The position numbers and the translations under genes were made by a program. A model generated the notes under the pieces. That model saw only the letters and a list, made by a program, of their open reading frames with translations. It did no database searches and was not told where the DNA came from. Positions 1 to 10,102 of a stretch of DNA of 29,270 nt are shown here, in pieces. The DNA is from Chara braunii. Taxonomy: Eukaryota > Streptophyta > Charophyceae > Charales > Characeae. The DNA is taken from NCBI GenBank assembly GCA_003427395.1, contig BFEA01000418.1, positions 1,340,961 through 1,370,230 of the forward strand, written 5' to 3'. Position 1 is the first letter of the stretch; each line of letters opens with the position of its first letter.

Positions 1-77
1 ATCCTTGGCACACCCCTTTTCGCACTTCTAGGCCCACACTCCACTCCGATCAGGAAGTCGCGCTGGGCGTGAGGTTG
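1..77 (+). repeat. 3' end of the 5' LTR (partial)
   Basis: These bases match 21276-21352 at 76 of 77 positions. The match stops just where a primer-binding-site-like sequence begins here and where unrelated flanking DNA begins in the downstream copy. The end reads GTGAGGTTG rather than the usual CA, so the exact terminus may be a few bases upstream. Confidence 0.85.
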
Positions 78-89
78 TTATCGGAGCCT
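76..89 (+). other. Primer binding site, initiator-tRNA-Met-like
   Basis: Immediately after the LTR end the sequence reads TGTTATCGGAGCC. It resembles the common plant retroelement site TGGTATCAGAGCC, complementary to the 3' end of initiator tRNA-Met, with two differences. Its position next to the LTR supports the call. The leader from here to 229 has no other recognisable feature. Confidence 0.6.
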
Positions 90-229
90 GACACGTGGTT
101 AGGGTCTTAGGATTGATAGCACGCTACTTAGGCGACCTGGCTAACCGAGGGCGACCTCGCCCTCGGAACGCACATAGACGCGACCCTATCGTCACCAGAA
201 GCAGATCGACTAACCGACGAGCAGCCAAT

Positions 230-3200
230 ATGGCTGCCAATGTGCAAAATCCGGTTCTGCAACAAAATGCTAATCCACCTAATCAACCTGCCCTACGTGC
301 AGGAGCTCCCATGTCGCCACCAGATCTCTATCTGTTTGATCCAGTGCACTATCTCGCAGGTGCATGGCTGGCCATGCTTAGAGCACATCAGTACGACGAT
401 CACGAAGCACGGATCAACATTCCGGCTCGAATGGGAGGAGACGTTCATCACTGGTATAGTACCTATGTGTGGGTGGACCTCCCGACCTTCGAACGAGATT
501 TCATGAACCGATTTGATTATGTCCACCCTGAGCAAGCGCTGTACATGATCAAGGACCGAGTGCAAAAACCGCTCGAATCCGTCGCGGAATATCGAAACCG
601 GTTCTGCAGAATGTTCGTAAAAACTGAGCGAGGTGAGCAAGTAGGGAGAGATCTCTTCATTGACGGACTCCGCAGCCGGACAATAAGGGCTAAGTTGCGA
701 AAGCAGTTTTCCCCCATCACCCATACGCTACAACAAATTATGGCTGCTGCGGAAGAAATGGAACGGAAGTTCGCGGCAAACTTCCTGGAAGGAGAAGACT
801 ACCCTAGAGACGGAGATTCGACCGAGATCGCTCGAGCAAGAGCGCAGCTGGCTGCTTTACAAAACAAATTTGAAAACATGGGGTTTGTATCAGGACCTGT
901 CACCTATATGGAACAGATAGGTCCCAAACTAGTAGTCCTAAGTGAGACTCCGAGCATCTCTGCTCCTATGATGCCCCCGCCCGTCAAGGCATTACCCCCT
1001 CCGCCGGTTGAGGCTCCTGTACGATCAAACGAATCGGCGGCCATTTTCGAACTAATCAAAACTTTGATTAGTTTGATCCAAGAAAGCAAAAAGGATCAGC
1101 GAGAGCATAATGCTCGGCTGGAAGCCATGATGAGGAACATGCGACCTATTGCGGTACGCGCCCCTCCGATGCCGCAAGGATTAGCCCCGGCCCCGGCGCT
1201 CGGGGGAGTTGCGAACAATCTGAATGTCTGTTATGCCTGTCATCAACCAGTACATCTTGCCCGTGATTGCCCCCACCGACCCCCACAACAGCGGACCGGA
1301 GCCGCACCCATGACCACGACTCTCATCGCCAACGGACCTGGACGAGTCAGAGCCTTGATGGAAGAAGTAGAGGGTGGGGGAAGTGCCCTGGCTACCTCGG
1401 AAGAGGCCGCCGAACTAATCCCGCTAGATCAGTACGTATCGCTGGGATATCCTGGGTTTGGAATGATCGGGACAATCAGACCAGCGCCAGAACCAAAAGA
1501 GGTGGCGGAGTGGCGACCGTCCCTAGGAAAAATGGAGTCGGGAGGACCCACCTTCGTCACAGGAGAGATCGATGTATTAAACATCATTCGAGCTTTCGAC
1601 CATCGGATTCCCCTTCCGATTGGTCATCTGCTCTCGACCTCCGAGCAAGCCAACGAGCGAATGTTACAACATTGCAAAGCGAACCGAAGGCGATTCGCCC
1701 TTGCCCGAACCCCAAACGCGAAAGCCAAAAGCCCCGCGCCCGAAGAAAACCTCGCAAGTACTTCGGACCCGATACGAGTAGGTTTAATCCACAAAGATGA
1801 TCATTTCCTGCGGATTAAACCAATTCCGTGGAAATCCGCCGAGTCTGATATAGAAATTTGGGGAATCCCTTACAATGCTATTATAGATTCGGGAGCGGCT
1901 GTGTTGGCTATCTCACTAAGGGTGGTCGAAAGGGCAGGTAGGGAAAACGACCTCATCACACTTTCTGAGAAAGATCAGCTCGTTTCGGCTGACGAAGAAA
2001 AAATTAAAACCGTGGGAAGAATGACCAATGTCGCTTTCCGATTGGGTAAAGTGCATGCGCTTGGGGATGTCGTAGTACTAGATGTCAATACATACGACGT
2101 TCTCTTTAGACTTCCCGCTCTTGTAGCGTTACGAGCAAACCTGGATTTCGAACGACGATCGATCGTCCTCCGAAATACAGGAGGAAAACCCTACGCTGTG
2201 CCCATGCGATTGACCCTTCACAATACTATTAACGAGGTTCCCCGGGTTTCGCCGATGATGGCAGGGACTCTCTGCATGATCTCCTGGGAGAAATCCGTAG
2301 AAGGAGAGTCGTTAACAGATGATGCGGAAAGTAGTGACGAGGATGATCTGGAGATCTTGAAATTAGCACGACAACGTGTTTGTTACCCGCCGCTCAAAAC
2401 GATAGCGAGAACAATGGAACTAACCAGCCGAAAGATTCAAAGGACCAAGGCGATGATCTTGGGTGAGCTCCTCGTGCAGATTTCAAGGATGGTCGATTCT
2501 TTGGAACCCCCTCAAACTCTGTATGAAGGAATCACCCCTCTCCTCGCCCGGTACAACGACAAGAAGCATTACTGTGATATTACGACTCTACCCAAGTCCT
2601 TACTAACCTCGGCCAAAGAAGTGAGATTGTTACGCTTAGGGGCGGAAGCAAGCTCTCTAGAACCCCCTGGGCTTTTTGAAGCGGAAACCGACGAACTGGG
2701 GATAAAGATCACAACTCAAGAAGGGCCATGGCAGGATGTTTGTGACGGGATTACCTCGGAAGGACACGTGGCAATCCGAGAAGAAGATGCTCAGATGATG
2801 ACCATGGTGTTCTCCTGGCGATCAGATCATTCATTCAACTCGGTGCCTCCACCCGATTTGGCAAAACAAGCGAACACGAAACAAATTGACGTTCGGATCT
2901 GGGACCAACTTTTTGAACTACACGTCCCACAATATGTGCCGGATGAAATCCACCGGGTAATTGCCGACATTCTTACAGAATATCAAGAAGCGATTAGTGT
3001 GTCAGACACTGACATTGGGCTGTCGTTAGTAATCCAACACGAAATCCAGACGAGAAATCGTTCCCCGATTCATTGCAAACCTTATCGTTATTCCTTGATT
3101 GAACGCAAAAAGGCTCTCGAACGAATTCGGGAGTTCGAAGCTTGTGGTTGGATTGAACCTGCTACTGGACCCTGGTCCTTTCCTGTAGTGTTAGTACCGA

Positions 3201-3376
3201 AGAAGAACGGAGCGATTCGCATTTGCATTGATTATCGCAAGCTGAATGAAATCACGATCAAAGATGTGTGTCCCCTCCCCCGGATTGATGATCTGTTGGA
3301 TGCGATCGAATGCGCTAAATATTTCAGTAAGTTTGATATTCAGCATGGCTTCCATCATATTCTGGTAAGGGAATAA
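230..3376 (+). CDS. Gag-protease-reverse transcriptase polyprotein, first segment (ends at premature stop)
   Basis: The frame is open from 95, but the first ATG is at 230 (starting MAANVQNP), giving 1048 codons. Residues about 30-190 are a retrotransposon Gag domain with the usual WYSTYV and FERDFMNRF blocks. A zinc knuckle CYACHQPVHLARDC (CX2CX4HX4C) lies at 1229-1270. The retropepsin active site IIDSGAA is at about 1880-1900, with Asp at 1886-1888. After a long, less conserved linker, RT begins near 2940 and shows FPVVLVPKKNGAIRICIDYRKLN and FSKFDIQHGFHHI-type blocks. Family role: Gag packages RNA, protease matures the polyprotein, RT copies RNA to DNA in a cytoplasmic particle. The frame ends at TAA 3374-3376 in the middle of RT and resumes in the same frame, so this is a damaged gene, not a natural terminus. 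Confidence 0.88.
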   Translation: MAANVQNPVLQQNANPPNQPALRAGAPMSPPDLYLFDPVHYLAGAWLAMLRAHQYDDHEARINIPARMGGDVHHWYSTYVWVDLPTFERDFMNRFDYVHPEQALYMIKDRVQKPLESVAEYRNRFCRMFVKTERGEQVGRDLFIDGLRSRTIRAKLRKQFSPITHTLQQIMAAAEEMERKFAANFLEGEDYPRDGDSTEIARARAQLAALQNKFENMGFVSGPVTYMEQIGPKLVVLSETPSISAPMMPPPVKALPPPPVEAPVRSNESAAIFELIKTLISLIQESKKDQREHNARLEAMMRNMRPIAVRAPPMPQGLAPAPALGGVANNLNVCYACHQPVHLARDCPHRPPQQRTGAAPMTTTLIANGPGRVRALMEEVEGGGSALATSEEAAELIPLDQYVSLGYPGFGMIGTIRPAPEPKEVAEWRPSLGKMESGGPTFVTGEIDVLNIIRAFDHRIPLPIGHLLSTSEQANERMLQHCKANRRRFALARTPNAKAKSPAPEENLASTSDPIRVGLIHKDDHFLRIKPIPWKSAESDIEIWGIPYNAIIDSGAAVLAISLRVVERAGRENDLITLSEKDQLVSADEEKIKTVGRMTNVAFRLGKVHALGDVVVLDVNTYDVLFRLPALVALRANLDFERRSIVLRNTGGKPYAVPMRLTLHNTINEVPRVSPMMAGTLCMISWEKSVEGESLTDDAESSDEDDLEILKLARQRVCYPPLKTIARTMELTSRKIQRTKAMILGELLVQISRMVDSLEPPQTLYEGITPLLARYNDKKHYCDITTLPKSLLTSAKEVRLLRLGAEASSLEPPGLFEAETDELGIKITTQEGPWQDVCDGITSEGHVAIREEDAQMMTMVFSWRSDHSFNSVPPPDLAKQANTKQIDVRIWDQLFELHVPQYVPDEIHRVIADILTEYQEAISVSDTDIGLSLVIQHEIQTRNRSPIHCKPYRYSLIERKKALERIREFEACGWIEPATGPWSFPVVLVPKKNGAIRICIDYRKLNEITIKDVCPLPRIDDLLDAIECAKYFSKFDIQHGFHHILVRE

Positions 3377-3934
3377 GATCGGCCGAAGACAGCCTTTGTG
3401 TTGTTTGAAGGCACGTGGCAGTGGGTTCGGTGTCCAATGGGGATTTGCAATGCGCCTGCCACGTTCCAGCGAGCGATGAACATGACGTTCCAGAACTTCG
3501 TCAGCAAGACACGACTTACGTAAGGAATTATTAACTTCTGTGTGATCGTGTACATGGACGACATCCTGGTCTATTCGGAAACCTATCACGGGCAGGCGCA
3601 ACACATCGAAGGGACATTGGGTGCACTAAGAGACGCTGGGTTCAAGATTGCGCTTGAGAAGAGCGAATTTTTCCTCTCATAAATTTCGTTCTTAGGCTAT
3701 GTCGTGACACGTGGAGGATTGCGGCCAGACTCGAGAAAAGTTGCGGCAGTGAAGGAAGCTCCGGTTCCTACGTCACTGACGCAGGTTCGAGCCTTCTTGG
3801 GACTGGCGTCGTACTACCGGCGCTTCATTAAGGGCTTTGCCGCGATTGCACGACCCCTACGGAAGGACCAGCCTCTCAGCTGGGACGCGGAGTGCCAGCA
3901 GGCCTTTGCAACCCTTAAGGACACTCTAGCGATG
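3377..3934 (+). pseudogene. Reverse transcriptase, second part (stops at 3521 and 3680)
   Basis: Reading on in the Gag-Pol frame gives KTAFVLFEGTWQW, then the catalytic YMDDILVYS at 3551-3577, the FLGYVV block and the RT-RNase H connection AFLGLASYYRRFIKGFA at about 3800. TAA codons at 3521-3523 and 3680-3682 lie in frame. The frame is lost at 3935, where foreign sequence begins after CGATG. The RT catalytic aspartates are intact. Protein from this segment would need suppression of three stops, counting 3374, so it is read as a pseudogene. Confidence 0.85.
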
Positions 3935-4073
3935 GTGTGGGCGCGAATACCCTGATAAGGGTATCCGCCCTGGTTTTTGCAGATGACAGGGAACAATGAG
4001 TTTGGTCGAAATAAGTCGTGCGAGGCACGATCGCGTCCGGGACCCGCCCTGGTTAAGTTAGAGGGTATGTGGG

Positions 4074-7000
4074 CGCGCAATTTTAAGGCGCGCATGTGAT
4101 TTTTCTGATTGAGTGAGCGGTCGGTCTAGTCGACCGACCCGGACCGTGCTATGGCTTGGATGAGAAGTAAGAGCTCGTTCCTGGGTTGGCATGCGCGACC
4201 GTCGGTAGGACTGGCGCACGGGTGGCGTGCGGGGCGGCCACGGCGCGGTCTAAGTAGGCTGGGGCAGGGGCCTGGTGTTGGCGCGCCGGCCGCGGTAGGA
4301 AAGGAAGGGCCTAGACTGTTGTTTCCAAGGCTAGGCACGACGCGACACCACTTTATATTGGATTCCGCGCCTAGCTATACCAGGCTTGGGCTTAGCCCTA
4401 TAGGTTACAGCGTTGGGCTATTACTACAGGGACTCAGGGATCGAGACCAGCAGGCGTCGGTGCAGCAGCGGCGGAGCATCATGAAGGGAGCTGAGGGGGT
4501 TGAGGGCTCGACGAGGCTATCCCCCCTCAGTTTTGCTGGTGGGTGCTACAACAGACCCGACCTACGGGACCGGTAGGGTGTTAGCAGTCCCACTTCGTCT
4601 TTAGGATCTTTTACATATATATGTATAAGTTATTTTACGTTATTTTATTTTTGTTTTTCTTACTTTATTTCTACTTATTGTTCTCATTACTATCCGCGGT
4701 CCCGTTTTGATTCAAGGGGCGCGGTATCGCGGCTAGCGGTCCGAACTTGGAAGAGCCACGGGTGGGGTGCTACTGTGGCTAAGTCCTTCGGGACATCCGT
4801 GAGAATTCGAACGATGCAGAGGGGATTTGCGAGAGGGGAGGGAACCTAGACGCGGGTCCCGCTAGGTTCTAGCACGGATGAGAGTGAATAGTAAGGTAGG
4901 CCGGTTGGTGCTGCGCAGCCGAGAGAGGAGTGGTAGGGTAGAAGAGTGTCGGGAATCTGTCGGGGCAGCCGACAGTATTGTCGTTCTGAGGTTTCTATTA
5001 GGGCGGTCGAAAGGAGTCGATTTGTGCTAAGTACCATGGGGGAGGAAGAAAAGGGGTGACGTCAAGAGAGAAGAGCGGGGACGTCAACGCAAAGAGGCGC
5101 GAACTTGGGCGGGGCTTTAAGCCGGGTGCACTCGATGTCAGAGACGGCCAGGAGCGAAGACACAGCGGGCAACGGGCGCTGGACCAAGGAGGCAGGCGGG
5201 GAGACGACGGGCGGCTAAGGACGGGTGAACAAAGGGGTCGAACCCGGACGGGTGGTCGCGGTAGGGGCGCGCGACGGAAGCAGAGGGTGGTGGCTGAGAT
5301 AGAGAGGCATAGGCAGGGCGTAGCGTTGAAAGGAAGAGGGAATGAACCTGGCCGCGAGTTCGCGCTGGGTTCATTCGGAGGGAACAACGACGGAGAGGGG
5401 GGGGACGGGCGCAGTCAGGGGAGAGTAAATCTCTCATTCCTGAGCAGAATCGAGAGAGGGAAAGGGTGATCCAGGGGGTTTGGTGTCAGGCGAAGAGGAT
5501 GGCGGGGTTAGAATAAGTGATAGGTTAGCAGATTAGGAGGTTAGAGCTAAAGGTTGTGCGCTGAAGCCATGGCGGAATAACCAGCGAGAGCGAAGAGCTC
5601 GCTCCTCTCTTGACGAAGACAAGCGAGAGGAGGGGGGGGGGGGGCCTTCCGGAGGTTTTGCAGGGCAGCGACATCGAATACGAAGTTAGTTTTAGTAGAA
5701 CATTAGTAGAATAAGGGGTTAGCAGAAAAAACAGTGCGCTGAAGCTATGTCCGACAGAGCAGCAACGAAGGGAATAAAATCCGAATGAACCTGGGCTCGG
5801 TTTTGCGCTAGGTGCACACGAAACAAACAAAAAGGGGGGGGAAACAGAAAAGGCTGTATCCCGCTCGTTTTTTGATCTAAACGAGCAAGGAAAAGTAGTA
5901 CGCTGGGGTTTATTGATAGGGCGAGTCAGATAGTAACGTTAGTTTTAGTAGGGGGCTGGTAGGAAGGGAGTTAGGTGGAGAGGATATTCAGGGGATGGTG
6001 AAAACGGGGTATGGGAAAGAGCGGGGAGTTGGTATGGCAAGCTCGGGCTTTTGGCGGAGTCGGGGCAGGAGGAAGTGCGAAGTTGGGGGCTTGAGGAAGG
6101 GCGAATCCGAAGGATTCGAAAGTCAGTGTGGGGGTTAGGCGGTACGGGCGTTGAGAACTTTATCAGGGAGGGAAAGAGAAAGAGAGAGATCACTTACCTA
6201 GGGGATAGTATTTTGCTCTTTCTGACGGGTGCATCCGGTCACATTTGAGCAGTGGATACTGACAGTGGGGCTGGAGATTAACCTGTTGGCCGGCGTGACA
6301 CTCGGATAGTTGCAGGATAGGTACCTACTCGTTGGCCAGCGAAGCCAGGCAGGGAGTATCGTAGGAGAACTGGCGATGCGGGATGAACCGAAAGTCGAGC
6401 TACAGTGCCAAGTTGCCATGCCCTTGACCGAAGTGTTGCCTACCCCCGTCGATCGAAGGAACGACCAAAGCAGTGGGGAGTTGGCTGGGGCACTGGCTTT
6501 CTGTCAGATCGAAGTAGGAAGTGACCGAAGTTTGAATCGTTGTGTCGTGGCCAGCACTGTCGCATGTCTCGATTGATGGATGCTACAATCAGTTACAGAC
6601 TGCTACGGTAGGCTACGGTCTGTTACCCGGCTGCACTGCTCCTGCTCACAGTTGCGTTGAGCTTGTTGATGTGCCATCTCTACTAGCTGCTGTTCATTCG
6701 TTATACCGCCTCGGGACTATCATGGACACAGGGCCTCCAGCTGAGGAGGGTCCGTGCGAACGCACGGACAGGTGTCGAACTGTTGTGCTCGCTGTACAAT
6801 GTTGTCCTGCTGGGCACACTGCGCCTTGCTGCAGAAGCGATTGTTGTGCACACAGCTTGCTGAACCGTTTTACTGCGCGCGTTGGGGTCGGCAGTGAGCG
6901 TAGTGTTCGTGCGGCGACTGCTGGGCTACGGTGGCGTTGCTGTACTGCGGTGCACTGTTGTTGCTTGCTGGTATATGGAGGAGATTGTCATTGGTTGGGA

Positions 7001-7720
7001 GATCGAAGGCTGCAAGGCTTACTGGAACTTGGCTGCAGTTCAGTCAGTGGGAGACGACATCAAGAGGAGGAAAATTACCAGTGCAGTTAAAAGGAAGAAG
7101 GGGAGTTGTGAAGGGGGGTTATCGCTGCCACTTGGGAGCTCGTCAGGAGGGTTGGGTTCGGTAGTTTAACTCCAAGTTGACCAAGCTGTCACACTTGGCC
7201 ACCATTGCGGGGCCCTCTGGCGTTGAAGATTCCAAGGCCCTCTCACACGAGTCTGAGTGCACCTCCCTTGTATCTGAGAGACTAAATGCTTCTATTTTTG
7301 CCCTTCTTACTCTAAGTCTAGTCTATTGGTGTTGAGAGGAAGGCGGCAGGCGGGATCGCAACCCGTAATTCGCGCCAAGGCCTTTGTGGGAGGTTGCCCC
7401 ACCGATTGCAGGAGCTCTGCCGGAGCTTAGGCGAGACTCTGGAGGTAGGGAATTGAGAGGTAACCATTCCTTCCCCTTTATATACCCTGATATAACCCGT
7501 ACTTGTACGTCTTGCTATGGTTGACTGAGTATACTGTATGTATCCCTATTTTGGCTTCGGGTTGACTGGCATGACACAACTCAGATTAAGTAAAAGAATG
7601 TGTGCGCAATCTCAGTTTCAGTTTTTGTTGATTGCATGAAGGCAGATTGTGAACACAAGGGGTTGGATTTGGGGGAAGGGTGGGTGAAAGGTGGTTTGTC
7701 TGAGGGTAACAGGCTCCTAT
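4074..7720. other. Insertion interior without recognisable genes
   Basis: Frames here are short, differ in composition and show no family motifs. Local hairpins are frequent: GCGCGC 4073-4078 with 4088-4093, GGTCGGT/ACCGACC at 4121-4141, and GCTCGTT/AAACGAG near 5863-5886. The phrase GAATGAACCTGG followed by GCGCT occurs near 5340 and again near 5784, and TGCGCTGAAGC near 5558 and 5737, so 5340-5830 contains an old duplication. An AT-rich block lies at 4610-4690. Apart from the U6 fragment I see no gene. Confidence 0.5.
4783..4835 (+). ncRNA. U6 snRNA-like 5' fragment
   Basis: The sequence starts GTCCTTCGGGACATCCGTGA and continues AATTCGAACGATGCAGAG. It follows the 5' stem-loop, the AAAATTGGAACGATACAGAG stretch and the start of the ACAGAGA region of plant-type U6, with several changes. 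Similarity fades after about 50 bases, so the 3' half (intramolecular stem-loop and tail) is absent. No U6 promoter elements are visible upstream. It is probably a retroposed fragment carried inside the insertion. Confidence 0.6.
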
Positions 7721-7722
7721 GG

Positions 7723-8542
7723 GGTCCGACCAGTTCCATAAGATTGGACGGCCTGACCGCTATGTTTTATTTTTGAATTGCCTAGAGGATCAGACCAGTT
7801 CCATAAGATTGGACGGTCTGATTGCTCTGAACTGTGAGGGTTGACTTTGGTTGACTTTTCAGGGGCCAAACCTGTACCATAAGATTGGAGGGTTTGGTTG
7901 CCATGTTTGTTTGAGTTTGTTCTGTTTCTTTTGTTTCTGATCGAGGAGGTCTGAGCAAGTCCAAAAGATTGGACGGCTTAGCCCCCTCTTGTTTTATTCT
8001 GAGGGGATATTTTTTGTTGAGGGCAGGGCATGTCCATAAGATTGGATGGCCTTGGACTTATGTCGCACACAGTGGATCAGAGAGTAATGAACCTGGCAGA
8101 GGGCCAGATATGTTCCATAAGATTGGACGGTCTGGCCCGATGCCGCGCACATGCTGGAACCCCAAAAGGTTAAAATTTGGCTATACGTTATATTATTCTA
8201 TTTATGAACAGGCTAGTCAGGCATGGGTTCCATAAGATTGGACGGCCTGACTATAGCTTATCATAAAATGAAGAGAGTATTAAGAGTATAATTGAAGGTA
8301 ACCGTGGGCAGGCCGGGCCTTGTTCTAAGATGAACGGCTCGGTCCTATGCCCAGCTTTTGGACACTAAGCTCAGAGTGGTATATATAAGTTGGGTATTAA
8401 ACAGTTATGGGCGACTAAGCCTTGTTATAAGATGAACGACCTAGTCGTATGCCCAAGAGGAAGAAACAAGTAGTTGTGCCACCTGTTCGTGTATACTCAA
8501 GGACTGAGTCAGGCAAGTTCCATAAGATTGGACGGCTTGACT
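7723..8542 (+). repeat. Array of ten hairpins with conserved TAAGAT loop and covarying stems
   Basis: Ten units share a core like TTCCATAAGATTGGAC, spaced about 65-115 bases apart. Cores lie near 7734, 7798, 7874, 7959, 8031, 8112, 8227, 8322, 8423 and 8517. Each folds: TCCA pairs with TGGA around TAAGAT, and an outer arm pairs across it. Outer arms differ between units but stay complementary: ATCAGACC/GGTCTGAT (unit 2), CCAAACC/GGTTTGG (unit 3), GGGCCAGA/TCTGGCCC (unit 6), TAGTCAGGC/GCCTGACTA (unit 7), AGTCAGGC/GCTTGACT (unit 10, one G-U). In units 8 and 9 the inner stem changes to GTTC/GAAC and GTTA/GAAC while the loop stays TAAGAT. The sequence between units is not conserved. This pattern suggests selection on folded RNA or single-stranded DNA. 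I do not recognise the family. Confidence 0.8.
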
Positions 8543-8829
8543 TTATGCCCTATGTAAGCTGGGTATAAGGGAATAAAGCATCCAAAGATTACGAACTATT
8601 GTTTGCAAAGGTTGATTTGGGGTAGCGAGAGTACTTACCTTTGTGGTTTGGCCTGCATGAGGTTGAGTGAGGCTGCTACTTGGTTTGAGTGTCAGATTGA
8701 CAGGTAGTTGCTTTAGAGGCCCGCCTTGTGCTAGAGCGATAGGAGTAGGTCAATTCCTGCATTTTTTTAGGTAAGTTTTTTTTTTTCTTAGATCGATTCT
8801 TGCATTTTCTGGGATCTTTTGTTATACTT

Positions 8830-9152
8830 GGCTTTGTATAAATTTTGGAAAGTCACTTTCTCTACGGGAAGCGCTGCCGAAATTTCTACAAATTCGGGGA
8901 GTTAGTCAATTCTTGACTTTTCAAAGTTCAACCTGTCTAAAGTTCATGTATGGCTTAGTAAAAATCTGGAAAGTCTCATTTTCTAAAGGGAGTGCTGCCC
9001 AAATTTTGGCTAATTCAGGGAGTTAGACAAAATTGGACCTTGGAAAGTCAAAGACTATCTCTGCTCTCATATTCGGACTGATATAAATTCTGAAAAGACA
9101 CTTTTCCTACGGGAAGCGCTGCCGAAATTTTCTTGATTTAGAGGAGTTATGT
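8830..9152 (+). repeat. Three tandem repeats, 122-bp period
   Basis: Copies begin at about 8830, 8952 and 9074, exactly 122 bases apart. Each contains ATAAATTCTGGAAAGTC-like sequence, then CTACGGGAAGCGCTGCCGAAATTT (CTAAAGGGAGTGCTGCCCAAATTTT in the second), then a GGGAGTTAG-like block. The third copy is shorter at its end. Divergence between copies is roughly a quarter. No reading frame runs through the repeats, so they are not coding repeats. Confidence 0.75.
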
Positions 9153-10100
9153 TATATTCTTACAGATGGCGATTCTGGCGATCCACCCTGAATAGGGGAG
9201 ATCCTGGCGTTAGTCTACCTTTGCTTGGGCATTGGCTTAGGGGTAGACTCTGATTTAATTGGTAGGTGACTTGGGTGAGAATGCGCTATGGGGGGTTATC
9301 CCCCATATGCTGATGATTTAGCTTGGGCATTGATCTGTCTTATGGTACAGACCTTTCTTGGACGTTCGATTCAGGACTTGGGCTAGTTCAACTTGATCCT
9401 ACAAGGATTATCATTTGTTATCACTGATAACAGGTCGGTTGCCGATTCGTCGGCTCACGACTCTACTCCTACTCGCTCTCCATAGTCAACCTAAAAGGCT
9501 TTAGCCCTGGTGATTTTTTTGTTTGTTAAGGGTTTCACCCGAACTTTTATTGAATGGTCATTTAACAAAGGTACTGAGTATTTAATTGAGGTTGGTTGGC
9601 TGGAGGTTGGGGTTTGCATGGCTAAAGCGAGGGGTAAGAGTATAGGAACTGGTTGGAGTTGACTCCGTGTAGTGCGTGGACTCTCGTCTGACTTTTGATG
9701 TGATTGCAGGTATGTTCAAAGACTTGGGGTTTGGTTGGGCTGCCTTGCGGTCGCATATAGATGTATGGCTAGGAGGAGACGCACTATGACTGTAAGAAGT
9801 GAACGTCACATAATTATCCCCCTCGTGCATATACATATATATGTGTCAGTGTATGTGTACCTACGTGTGAAGCTAGCGTGGCCTGAAGTGTCCGCATACT
9901 AAGGGTGAGTCGAAGGCCGGGGTGAATAGCAAGGGGGGGGGATATCCCTCGCCAATTCTTGTTTCTTTTCCTTGTTGCGATTCATCTTGGTGAAACGATA
10001 AAGGGTCAGCGTGTTGCTGGTGATGCGCTAGACAACTCACCACCGCTCCAAACTCCCTTGTGCCCTAGGGGCCGTCTTGCCCCGCACCCGTCGGGACACC
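9153..10100. other. Insertion interior with local hairpins, no gene seen
   Basis: Perfect small hairpins occur here: AGTCTACC 9212-9219 with GGTAGACT 9242-9249, and TATGGGGG with CCCCCATA around 9288-9307. A run of nine G bases lies at 9933-9941. No coding or known RNA gene is apparent. Confidence 0.45.
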
Positions 10101-10102
10101 TC

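Noticed and set aside
3374-3682. Non-standard genetic code with UAA read as an amino acid
   Set aside because: The preceding 1048-codon frame has no UAA, other breaks include UAG and frame changes, and plant-lineage hosts use the standard code; mutation is simpler.
7723-8542. CRISPR array
   Set aside because: Units are imperfect, each self-complementary with different arms, spacing is uneven, and the DNA is eukaryotic with no cas genes.
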